A stretch of DNA of 32,301 nt from Veillonellaceae bacterium (lineage in GTDB: Bacteria > Bacillota_C > Negativicutes > UBA1444): contig JAAZNU010000018.1 of NCBI GenBank assembly GCA_012798135.1, forward strand, positions 1 through 32,301, read 5' to 3'. Below, one piece after another: positions 25,070 through 32,301 of this stretch. Every line of letters begins with the position of its first letter. The stretch's first letter is position 1. The position numbers and the translations under genes are program-made. The notes under the pieces were generated by a model. The model did not search any database and had not been told where the DNA came from. It worked only from the letters and a program-made list of their open reading frames with translations.

Positions 25070-26111
25070 AGAACGGTATATCCATCTGGAAGGGTTGCTG
25101 AGCAACCCCGAGGCCATGAGCGACATGGCGACCTGGCAGAAAAACACCAAAACGCATGCCAAACTCACGGAGATTGTTGCTAAATACCGGGAATATAAAG
25201 CGTGTCTGAAAACCATCGATGATACGCTGGAATTGTTGCGGGAAAAATTGGACGACGAGATGCATGCGCTGGCCCAGGCCGAGCTGGACGGCGCGAAGGC
25301 GGACAAGGAGCGGTTGGAGGCGGAACTGCGCATCTTATTGTTACCCCGCGACCCCAACGACGACAAGGACGTCATCATGGAAATCCGTGGCGGCGCCGGC
25401 GGCGAAGAAGCGGCGTTGTTTGCCGGGGATCTGTTCCGGATGTATTCGCGCTACGCTGAGTCGCAGGGCTGGAGGCTCGAAATGCTGGATTCCAATCCTA
25501 CGGACCTTGGCGGTTTCAAGGAAGTGGTTTTTAGCATTGCCGGCGCGGGCGCGTATTCCCGGCTGAAATTTGAAAGTGGCGTGCACCGGGTGCAGAGAGT
25601 GCCGGATACCGAATCATCCGGGCGGATTCATACTTCCACGGTTACGGTCGCGGTATTGCCGGAAGTCGAGGATGTCGACGTGCAGATCAACCAAAATGAT
25701 TTGCGTATTGATACGTATTGCGCCAGCGGCGCCGGCGGCCAGCATGTCAACAAGACTGAATCGGCGGTGCGGATTACTCATCTGCCGACTGGCGTGGTAG
25801 TGCAGTGCCAGGATGAAAAATCCCAGCTGAAGAACAAGGAACAGGCGATGCGTGTTTTGCGGGCCAAGGTGTTGGAAATCGCCCAGGAATCTCAGCGTGC
25901 CGAAACGGCCCAAAACCGCAAGAGCCAGGTGGGAACCGGCGACCGCAGCGAACGGATCCGGACCTATAACTTTCCGCAAGGGCGTATGACCGACCATCGG
26001 ATCGGCCTGACCCTGCATAAACTTGATTTTATCATGAACGGCGATCTCACCGAGACGATCGACGCCTTGACGGCGGCGGACCAGGCGGAACGTCTGAAAC
26101 AAGCGGAATAA
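25044..26111 (+). CDS. prfA: Peptide chain release factor 1
   Basis: A 355-residue RF1 that reads UAA and UAG. The GGQ motif is at residues 231-233 ([16 protein letters not shown]), and [15 protein letters not shown] carries the PxT stop-codon tripeptide typical of RF1 rather than RF2. TTG 25044 is preferred because the protein then starts [12 protein letters not shown], the normal family start, and GAGGGAAG lies just upstream. ATG 25020 or 25023 would add eight unusual residues. It overlaps yqhQ, so translation is coupled. The next gene modifies the GGQ glutamine. Confidence 0.95.
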   Translation: MLEKLQALEERYIHLEGLLSNPEAMSDMATWQKNTKTHAKLTEIVAKYREYKACLKTIDDTLELLREKLDDEMHALAQAELDGAKADKERLEAELRILLLPRDPNDDKDVIMEIRGGAGGEEAALFAGDLFRMYSRYAESQGWRLEMLDSNPTDLGGFKEVVFSIAGAGAYSRLKFESGVHRVQRVPDTESSGRIHTSTVTVAVLPEVEDVDVQINQNDLRIDTYCASGAGGQHVNKTESAVRITHLPTGVVVQCQDEKSQLKNKEQAMRVLRAKVLEIAQESQRAETAQNRKSQVGTGDRSERIRTYNFPQGRMTDHRIGLTLHKLDFIMNGDLTETIDALTAADQAERLKQAE

Positions 26112-26113
26112 TC

Positions 26114-26965
26114 ATGACACAGGCATGGACGATCGGATCGTTACTTCAATGGACGAAGCAGTATTTTCGGGACAAAGGCGTGGAGAATCCGCGCCTGGAC
26201 GCGGATGTACTGCTTTCCTATTTGCTGGGCAAAGATCGGGTATATCTGTATGTGCATTTCGACCAACCCCTGGACCAGGCGGAGCTGGCGGCGTTCCGGG
26301 AAATGGTCCGTCGGCGGGCCGCCCGGGAACCGGTGGCCTATATCATCGGTCATCGGGAATTCATGGGTCTCAATTTTCACGTGTCGCCGGCCGTGCTGAT
26401 TCCCCGGCCGGATACGGAAGTGTTGGTCGAAGCGGCGATCGAGCGGCTGAAAGATGTGACGGACGGGTTGATTCTGGATGTGGGAACCGGCAGTGGCGCA
26501 ATCTTGATCGGGACCTTGTCACGGGTTGAGGGATGCCGCGGTCTGGGCGTGGATGTGTCGCCGGCGGCGCTGGCAGTGGCGCGGGAAAATGCGACGCGGC
26601 TGCTGGCGCCGGGCCGGGCGAATTTCGTGCAGGCGGACCTGTGGCCGGCTGAACCGATCCTGTTTGACGCGATTTTGTCGAATCCGCCGTATGTGACTTC
26701 GGCCGAGATGGCCGCACTGGCGCCGGAGGTCCGGCGGGAGCCGGAACTGGCGCTGCATGGCGGCGCGGACGGGCTGGCGTTTTACCGGCGGCTGACGGAC
26801 AACGGCGGGGGGCATCTGAAACCGGGTGGATTCATGGCGCTGGAGGTGGGCGCCGGTCAGGCGGCGGCGGTGGCGGGCCTGGGACGGGCCGCCGGCTGGC
26901 GTACTGAAAAGATTATTCCGGATTATGCGGGGATTGAGCGGGTGGTCGTACTGCGCCGCGAATAA
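26114..26965 (+). CDS. prmC: Release factor glutamine methyltransferase
   Basis: A 283-residue PrmC/HemK that N5-methylates the GGQ glutamine of RF1 and RF2. A helical N-terminal domain precedes the RPDTEVLVEAAI motif, the SAM loop ILDVGTGSGAI, and the catalytic NPPY at residues 190-193. ATG 26114 lies two bases after the prfA stop; the ribosome site is weak, implying coupling to prfA. Confidence 0.95.
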   Translation: MTQAWTIGSLLQWTKQYFRDKGVENPRLDADVLLSYLLGKDRVYLYVHFDQPLDQAELAAFREMVRRRAAREPVAYIIGHREFMGLNFHVSPAVLIPRPDTEVLVEAAIERLKDVTDGLILDVGTGSGAILIGTLSRVEGCRGLGVDVSPAALAVARENATRLLAPGRANFVQADLWPAEPILFDAILSNPPYVTSAEMAALAPEVRREPELALHGGADGLAFYRRLTDNGGGHLKPGGFMALEVGAGQAAAVAGLGRAAGWRTEKIIPDYAGIERVVVLRRE

Positions 26966-26981
26966 AAAAGAGGTCAAGCTG

Positions 26982-28043
26982 ATGAAAACGCTATTTTATA
27001 AAATTGATCGAGACCGGCCAGATCCACGGATTATGGAGGAGGCCGCCGACATCATCCGACGGGGCGGCCTGGTGGCCTTTCCGACGGAAACTGTGTACGG
27101 CCTCGGAGCGAACGGCCTGGACGCGGCGGCGGTGGCCCGGATATTCGAGGCCAAGGGCCGTCCGGCGGATAATCCACTGATTTTGCACATCGCCGACCGT
27201 GAGGAACTGGAGGAATGGGTCACGGCGGTGCCGGAGTGGCTGGAGCCGTTGCTGGCGAAATTTTGGCCGGGACCGTTTACCGTGGTCTTGCCGCATTCCG
27301 ACGCGGTGCCGGATATCGTGACGGCCGGCCTGGACACGGTGGCGGTTCGTCTGCCGTCGCTGGGGGCGGCGCGGGAGCTGATCCGGGCGGCCGGGGTGCC
27401 GATCGCGGCGCCGAGCGCCAATTTGTCCGGCCGGCCCAGCCCGACGACTGCCGCCGCAGTGATGGCAGACATGGAAGGAAGAATTGAAATGGTGCTGGAC
27501 GCCGGGCCATGTGAAGTCGGCCTGGAATCCACAGTGCTCGATTGTGTGTCCCAACCGCCGACGATTCTGCGCCCCGGCGGCGTGACACAAGAGATGTTGG
27601 CGGCGCATCTGTCACAGGTCCGCGCGGCGGGCCGGCAGAATGTCGACGATAAAACGGTGCCGCGGGCGCCGGGCATGAAATACCGCCATTACGCGCCGGC
27701 GGCGCCGTTGGTGCTGTTTCCGGCCGGCAGCGCCGCCGGCTGGACCGGCGTGGCCCAACAGCTGGTCCAGGCCGTAGCGGGTGCGCTGCAGGCCGGAAAA
27801 ACTGTGGGGGCCGTGGTGTCCGACGAATTGGCCGCCTTGTTGCCGTCCGGGGTGACATTGGCCATATATGGGTCGCGGGAGCGACCGGCCGAAAATGCCG
27901 CCGGTTTGTATGAAGCGCTTCGCTTTTTTGACGAACATCCGGTGGATGTAATTTTTGCCGAAGGGGTCCGGGAGGAAGGAATCGGCCGGGCTTTGATGAA
28001 CCGCCTGTATAAGGCGGCCAGTTCAGTCAGGGAGGGAATGTGA
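26982..28043 (+). CDS. sua5: Threonylcarbamoyl-AMP synthase, two-domain Sua5 type
   Basis: A 353-residue protein that makes threonylcarbamoyl-adenylate from threonine, bicarbonate and ATP, the first step of t6A37 in tRNAs reading ANN codons. The YrdC domain (residues about 12-210) has GGLVAFPTETVYGLGANG, KGRPADNPLILHI and PSANLSGRPSPT. A linker with PRAPGMKYRHYAP leads to the C-terminal Sua5 domain of about 120 residues. ATG 26982 follows AAAGAGGT. The C-terminal ATGTGA overlaps the next gene's GTG. It corresponds to ywlC in the B. subtilis prfA-prmC-ywl region. Confidence 0.95.
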   Translation: MKTLFYKIDRDRPDPRIMEEAADIIRRGGLVAFPTETVYGLGANGLDAAAVARIFEAKGRPADNPLILHIADREELEEWVTAVPEWLEPLLAKFWPGPFTVVLPHSDAVPDIVTAGLDTVAVRLPSLGAARELIRAAGVPIAAPSANLSGRPSPTTAAAVMADMEGRIEMVLDAGPCEVGLESTVLDCVSQPPTILRPGGVTQEMLAAHLSQVRAAGRQNVDDKTVPRAPGMKYRHYAPAAPLVLFPAGSAAGWTGVAQQLVQAVAGALQAGKTVGAVVSDELAALLPSGVTLAIYGSRERPAENAAGLYEALRFFDEHPVDVIFAEGVREEGIGRALMNRLYKAASSVREGM

Positions 28044-28555
28044 AGTTGGTTCGGGTGTTGTTCGTCTGTACCGGGAATACCTGCCGCAGCCCGATGGCGG
28101 AAGCCCTGTTGCGGCAAAAGTTGCAGAAGCTGGGGATCGCCGACCGGGTCAGTGCTAGTTCGGCGGGGATTTCGGCATGGGAGGGACAACCGGCGTCGCC
28201 GGAGGCCGTCAGTGTGATGAGCAATCGAGGGATTTCTTGGATTTCATCCCATCGGTCGCGTCAAGTGACGGCTGCGCAGGTGGCTGGGTCCGACCTGGTT
28301 TTGGTCATGACCCGTTCCCATCTGGACAAATTGAAAAAATGTTTTGCCGAACATATGGACCGAATCTTTCTGCTGAGTGAATACGGCGGCGGCATGGATG
28401 ACGTAGTGGACCCAATCGGCGGACCGTTCTCCGAATATCAAATGTGCGCCGATGAGCTGGACCACCTGGTGGAAGCCGTCCTGCGGAAAATTTTGCCGTT
28501 GGCAGGAAATGCGAGGAGGGACGACGAAACTAAGCCTGATATACGAGGGAGGTGA
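28040..28555 (+). CDS. ywlE: Low-molecular-weight phosphatase, YwlE-like protein-arginine phosphatase candidate
   Basis: A 171-residue LMW-PTP fold. The P-loop CTGNTCRS is at residues 10-17 (nucleophile Cys10, Arg16) and the general acid is Asp124 in DDVVDPIGGP. The fifth P-loop residue is Thr14, not the Ile of tyrosine phosphatases; in B. subtilis YwlE the matching threonine selects phosphoarginine. GTG 28040 overlaps the sua5 stop by four bases with GGGAGGG upstream. The C-terminal 20 residues are charged and longer than in YwlE. No arginine kinase McsB lies in this window. Confidence 0.9.
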   Translation: MKLVRVLFVCTGNTCRSPMAEALLRQKLQKLGIADRVSASSAGISAWEGQPASPEAVSVMSNRGISWISSHRSRQVTAAQVAGSDLVLVMTRSHLDKLKKCFAEHMDRIFLLSEYGGGMDDVVDPIGGPFSEYQMCADELDHLVEAVLRKILPLAGNARRDDETKPDIRGR

Positions 28556-28560
28556 ATGGA

Positions 28561-29010
28561 GTGACGATTGCATTGGGAAGCGATCACGGCGGGTTTTCCC
28601 TAAAGCAGGCGATGATCGCCCACTTGCAGGAGTGCGGCGTGGCCTTCCAGGACCTGGGAATCTATTGCAACGAATCCGCCGATTATCCCGATATTGCGGT
28701 GAAAGTGGCCGAAGCGGTAGCCAGGGGCGAATACGAAAGAGGGATTCTGTTCTGTGGCACCGGTATCGGCGTTTCCATCGCCGCCAACAAGGTTCCTGGC
28801 ATCCGGGCGGCGAACTGCCATGACGTTTTTTCGGCCCAGATGGCGCGGGAACATAACGACGCCAATATCCTGACCATGGGAGAACGGGTTATCGGTCCCG
28901 GCCTGGCCGCCCTGATTTTGGATACCTGGCTGAAGACGGAATTCGCCGGTGGACGCCACGCGCGGCGAGTCGGCAAGATGACGGCGTACGAACAGGGGAG
29001 GCAGTCATAG
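28561..29010 (+). CDS. rpiB: Ribose-5-phosphate isomerase B
   Basis: A 149-residue RpiB/LacAB-family enzyme interconverting ribose 5-phosphate and ribulose 5-phosphate. SDHGGF (His9), the catalytic Cys65 in FCGTGIGVSIAANK, and NDANILTMGERVIG are diagnostic. GTG 28561 is six bases after GGGAGGTGA; an in-frame GTG at 28552 lies inside that ribosome site. It follows the phosphatase stop by five bases. Confidence 0.95.
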   Translation: MTIALGSDHGGFSLKQAMIAHLQECGVAFQDLGIYCNESADYPDIAVKVAEAVARGEYERGILFCGTGIGVSIAANKVPGIRAANCHDVFSAQMAREHNDANILTMGERVIGPGLAALILDTWLKTEFAGGRHARRVGKMTAYEQGRQS

Positions 29011-29558
29011 TGCGAGCGGAACTGGAACTCATCCGCGCGGAAACGTTGGCCGTTCTGCGTGAATATTACAAGGCGGTGCAGCCGCAGCCGGGACAGATCC
29101 TGGTGGTGGGCTGCAGCACGAGTGAAGTGGGCGGAGCGGACATCGGCACCGCCGGCTCGGTGGAAGTGGCGGAAACCCTTCTGCATGCCTTGCGGGACGA
29201 AACGTTTCACTGGGAGGGGTTTCTGGCGATTCAGTGCTGTGAGCATCTGAATCGGGCTCTGGTCGTGGAACGGGAAGCCTTGGAGGCTTTTGGGCTTGAA
29301 GAGGTGTCGGTAGTGCCGGTTCCTCATGCCGGCGGCGCTTTGGCGGCGCAGGCCATGAAGGATTTCATCGATCCGGTGGTGGTCGAATCCATTGCGGCCC
29401 ACGGCGGCATTGATATCGGTTCGACGCTGATCGGCATGCATTTGCGCCGTGTGGCCGTGCCGCTGCGCTTGCCGCAGCGGACGATCGGCAAGGCGGCGGT
29501 AACGGCGGCCTGGACCCGGCCCAAACTGATTGGCGGTCCCCGCGCAGTCTATAAATAA
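29010..29558 (+). CDS. ywlG: DUF436 / UPF0340 protein YwlG
   Basis: A 182-residue protein of unknown function. Conserved-looking parts are QILVVGCSTSEVGG near residue 32, IQCCEHLNRALVVERE in the middle, and AHGGIDIGSTLIGMHLRRVAVPLR near the C-terminus. The cysteines and histidines suggest a metal or thiol-dependent enzyme, but none has been shown to my knowledge. GTG 29010 shares a base with the rpiB stop; GGGGAGG lies upstream. It keeps the rpiB-ywlG-glyA-upp order of B. subtilis. Confidence 0.92.
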   Translation: MRAELELIRAETLAVLREYYKAVQPQPGQILVVGCSTSEVGGADIGTAGSVEVAETLLHALRDETFHWEGFLAIQCCEHLNRALVVEREALEAFGLEEVSVVPVPHAGGALAAQAMKDFIDPVVVESIAAHGGIDIGSTLIGMHLRRVAVPLRLPQRTIGKAAVTAAWTRPKLIGGPRAVYK

Positions 29559-29560
29559 GA

Positions 29561-29608
29561 AGGGTAGCGTATCCCGTTCTACGCAAATGGCGTTATTGCG
29601 CCAACCCT
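29561..29608. other. Possible three-way-junction RNA after ywlG
   Basis: AGGGT (29561-29565) pairs with ACCCT (29604-29608) and encloses two hairpins: GCGTA/TACGC (29567-29571 with 29580-29584) and TGGCG/CGCCA (29588-29592 with 29599-29603). There is no T-run. The remaining bases to 29784 hold a -10-like TAAAAT at 29687-29692 without a clear -35. It could be a degenerate terminator or a structured leader of glyA. Confidence 0.4.
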
Positions 29609-29784
29609 CTCCCGTGGGAACTCGTATCCTCGGGTGATCGATAGTCAGTTGCAAAGATGTTATGTGGTGCCGGAAAATGATCGTGTTAAAATACGACAGG
29701 TGCGTTGAATTTGAGGAGCTTTAACAGGAGCATTTTCCGCCGATGAGAGTTGCCCCCCACAATTTATTATTTGGAGGAGACGAA

Positions 29785-31026
29785 ATGAGCATTCTTTCCC
29801 GGCAGGATCCGGAAATCGCCCAGGCTATCGCCTGCGAGGCGGCGCGCCAGCGCGACAAGATCGAGCTGATCGCGTCGGAAAATTTCGTCAGTCCGGCGGT
29901 GCTTGAAGCGCAGGGTTCGGTACTGACCAACAAATATGCGGAAGGATATCCCGGCGCCCGTTATTATGGCGGCTGCGAATGCGTCGACGTGGTCGAGCGA
30001 CTGGCGATCGAGCGGGCCAAAACTCTGTTTGGCGCCGAACATGCCAATGTTCAGCCGCATTCCGGCGCGCAGGCCAATACCGGCGCATATTTCGCTTTCC
30101 TCAAGCCCGGCGATACGATCCTGGGCATGAATTTGGCCCATGGCGGCCATCTGACCCACGGCAGCCCGGTGAATATTTCCGGGAAATATTTCCGGGTCAT
30201 TCCCTATGGAGTGGATGATGTCCACCATCGGATCGATTACGACAACCTCGAGAAATTGGCCCGGGAACACCGACCCAACATTATCGTCGCCGGCGCCAGC
30301 GCTTATCCGCGGATCATTGATTTTGAACGGATCGGCCGGATCGCTCGCGAGATGGGCATCCTGTTCATGGTGGACATGGCCCATATCGCCGGCTTGGTCG
30401 CGGCGGGGCTGCATCCCAGCCCGGTTCCTCATGCCGACATCGTGACGACCACCACCCACAAGACGCTGCGGGGTCCGCGCGGCGGCATGATTCTGTGCCG
30501 CGCCCAGCACGCCAAGGCGATTGATAAGGCGATTTTCCCCGGTACCCAGGGCGGGCCGCTGATGCATGTCATCGCGGCGAAAGCCGTGGCGCTCAAGGAA
30601 GCGATGAGCGACGAGTTCAAGACCTATCAAATGCAGATCGTGAAAAACGCCGCGGCGCTGGCGGCGGCGCTGATGCAACACAATTTTTCCCTGGTGTCAG
30701 GCGGCACCGATAACCATCTGATGCTGGTGGATGTGCGCAACCGCAATCTCACCGGCAAGGCGGCCGAACGCCTGCTCGACGATGTCGGCGTGACCGTCAA
30801 CAAGAACTCCATCCCCAACGACCCAGCCGGCCCGATGGTGACCAGCGGCATCCGGATCGGCACGGCGGCGGTCACCACCCGCGGTTTTGTCGAAACGGAC
30901 ATGGCGGAGATCGCGGCCATCATCACCAGCGTTCTGGACAAACCCACGGACGAATCGGTCCAGGCGCAGGCCCGGGGCCGGGTGAAATCCCTCTGCGACC
31001 GGTACCCGCTATACGCGGAAAAGTAA
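29785..31026 (+). CDS. glyA: Serine hydroxymethyltransferase
   Basis: A 413-residue PLP enzyme that converts serine and tetrahydrofolate to glycine and methylene-[17 protein letters not shown], the [13 protein letters not shown] substrate loop and the PLP lysine Lys226 in [14 protein letters not shown] are intact. ATG 29785 is four bases after GGAGGAGA; an in-frame ATG at 29743 would add 14 unrelated residues without a ribosome site. It is followed by upp after 24 bases. Confidence 0.97.
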   Translation: MSILSRQDPEIAQAIACEAARQRDKIELIASENFVSPAVLEAQGSVLTNKYAEGYPGARYYGGCECVDVVERLAIERAKTLFGAEHANVQPHSGAQANTGAYFAFLKPGDTILGMNLAHGGHLTHGSPVNISGKYFRVIPYGVDDVHHRIDYDNLEKLAREHRPNIIVAGASAYPRIIDFERIGRIAREMGILFMVDMAHIAGLVAAGLHPSPVPHADIVTTTTHKTLRGPRGGMILCRAQHAKAIDKAIFPGTQGGPLMHVIAAKAVALKEAMSDEFKTYQMQIVKNAAALAAALMQHNFSLVSGGTDNHLMLVDVRNRNLTGKAAERLLDDVGVTVNKNSIPNDPAGPMVTSGIRIGTAAVTTRGFVETDMAEIAAIITSVLDKPTDESVQAQARGRVKSLCDRYPLYAEK

Positions 31027-31029
31027 TAA

Positions 31030-31677
<648 letters not shown>

Positions 31678-31678
31678 G

Positions 31679-32158
31679 ATGACCAGAGATCCCCGCCCTT
31701 CGTGGGATGAATACTTCATGGATATTACCCGGGTGGTCGCGACCCGCTCCACCTGCCTGCGTCGGCAGGTTGGCGCGGTGGTCGTCAAGGACAAACGTCT
31801 GTTGACCAGCGGCTATAATGGCGCGCCGCAGGGATTGGCCCATTGTCTGGAAGTCGGCTGTCTCCGTGAGAAGCTGGGGGTGTCGTCCGGGCAGCGTCAC
31901 GAACTGTGCCGGGGCCTTCATGCTGAACAGAACGCCATCGTCCAGGCGGCTCTCCATGGCGTGAGCATCGCCGGGGCGACCCTGTATTGCACGCACCAGC
32001 CCTGCTCGGCCTGCACCAAGATGATCATTAATGCTGGCATCCGCCGGATCGTCTTCGAGTACCCGTATCCGGACGAACTGTCCCGGGACCTCTTGACCGA
32101 GGCGGGCATCGAGTGCTGTTGCTTCCACGAAAGAGAAAGAATGAGCCGCGAAGTTTAG
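31679..32158 (+). CDS. comEB: dCMP deaminase (ComEB-type)
   Basis: A 159-residue zinc deaminase that turns dCMP into dUMP for thymidylate synthesis. The zinc site is HAE (residues 81-83) with PCSAC further on, and [23 protein letters not shown] is the nucleotide region. ATG 31679 is one base after the upp stop; the ribosome site is poor, so coupling is likely. Together with upp it forms a pyrimidine salvage pair. Confidence 0.94.
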   Translation: MTRDPRPSWDEYFMDITRVVATRSTCLRRQVGAVVVKDKRLLTSGYNGAPQGLAHCLEVGCLREKLGVSSGQRHELCRGLHAEQNAIVQAALHGVSIAGATLYCTHQPCSACTKMIINAGIRRIVFEYPYPDELSRDLLTEAGIECCCFHERERMSREV

Positions 32159-32196
32159 TGTTACCTGAATCCGTGATCAAATTGACAAATTTCAAG

Positions 32197-32280
32197 GAAT
32201 CACAAGGCTGAAAGTCGAATAAATACAGGGGATGACAAGGGTTTGTCAGTCATCTTAGACTTTCACCTCAGGGGTGATTC
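32197..32280 (+). promoter_or_regulatory. Nested hairpin leader covering the ribosome site of the last gene
   Basis: Three stems are nested: GAATCAC/GTGATTC (32197-32203 with 32274-32280), TGAAAGTC/GACTTTCA (32209-32216 with 32258-32265) and GATGAC/GTCATC (32231-32236 with 32249-32254). The inner part can instead pair TGACAA with TTGTCA (32233-32238 with 32243-32248). The outer stem shares a base with the ribosome site AGGGG (32270-32274). TTGACA at 32182-32187 has no matching -10. Confidence 0.45.
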
Positions 32281-32282
32281 TG

Positions 32283-32301
32283 ATGAAAATACACTTTACC
32301 A
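32283..32301 (+). CDS. Start of an unidentified gene, cut by the window edge
   Basis: ATG 32283 is eight bases after AGGGG and opens MKIHFT before the window ends. Six codons are too few to assign a family. The ribosome site and the structured leader are the only support. Confidence 0.45.

Noticed and set aside
32182..32187. TTGACA as a -35 of a promoter for the last gene
   Set aside because: No -10-like hexamer lies 15-19 bp downstream, and the following bases form the structured leader.

Overview
The window (about 58% GC by eye) is densely packed chromosomal DNA from a diderm Firmicute, most likely class Negativicutes (Sporomusaceae-like). Two things point there. The housekeeping order is Bacillota-like: rnmV-rsmA, ispE-purR-glmU-prs-pth, rpmE-yqhQ-prfA-prmC-sua5-ywlE-rpiB-ywlG-glyA-upp-comEB. 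It is interrupted by a TolC-type outer-membrane channel and a HlyD/ABC exporter, which only make sense in a cell with an outer membrane. The species cannot be named from this sequence.

Layout. (1) 1-6930: an anaerobic citrate-use locus. It holds the 3' end of a CitMHS-type citrate transporter, a LysR regulator on the opposite strand, and then citD-citE-citF-citC-citXG, which encode citrate lyase, its acetylating ligase and a fused prosthetic-group maturation enzyme, closed by a clear intrinsic terminator. (2) 7092-9034: rnmV (5S rRNA maturation), rsmA (16S rRNA dimethylation) and a secreted CAP-domain protein, overlapping end to end. (3) 9090-15381: an efflux island, TetR - HlyD adaptor - two ABC ATPases - one ABC-2 permease - TolC. 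A consensus promoter with a 44-bp perfect palindrome lies upstream of tetR, and a three-unit 11-bp direct repeat resembling a Pho box lies upstream of tolC. (4) 15374-16231, minus strand: a YitT-family membrane protein. (5) 16474-23139: ispE, a GntR/FCD regulator, purR, glmU, prs, pth and a radical SAM gene, closed by a hairpin shared with the convergent uspA gene. (6) 23786-29558: the rpmE to ywlG translation/modification cluster. (7) 29785-32158: glyA, upp and comEB (one-carbon and pyrimidine salvage). A structured leader and the first codons of another gene follow at the right edge.

How the genes work together. The cit genes form a complete citrate lyase assembly line: the acyl-carrier, beta and alpha subunits, the acetate ligase that activates the thiol, and CitX/CitG to make and attach the prosthetic group. 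PurR senses PRPP and lies two genes upstream of prs, which makes PRPP. PrmC methylates the GGQ glutamine of PrfA, encoded just upstream. Sua5 starts t6A synthesis on tRNA. GlyA supplies one-carbon units.

I found no insertion sequence, phage gene, tRNA, rRNA or CRISPR array, and no stretch over 300 bp lacks a gene. The least explained signals are non-coding: the palindromic operator before tetR, the Pho-box-like repeats before tolC, a possible three-way-junction RNA between ywlG and glyA, and a nested hairpin leader at the right edge. I did not recognise a clearly new multi-gene system.
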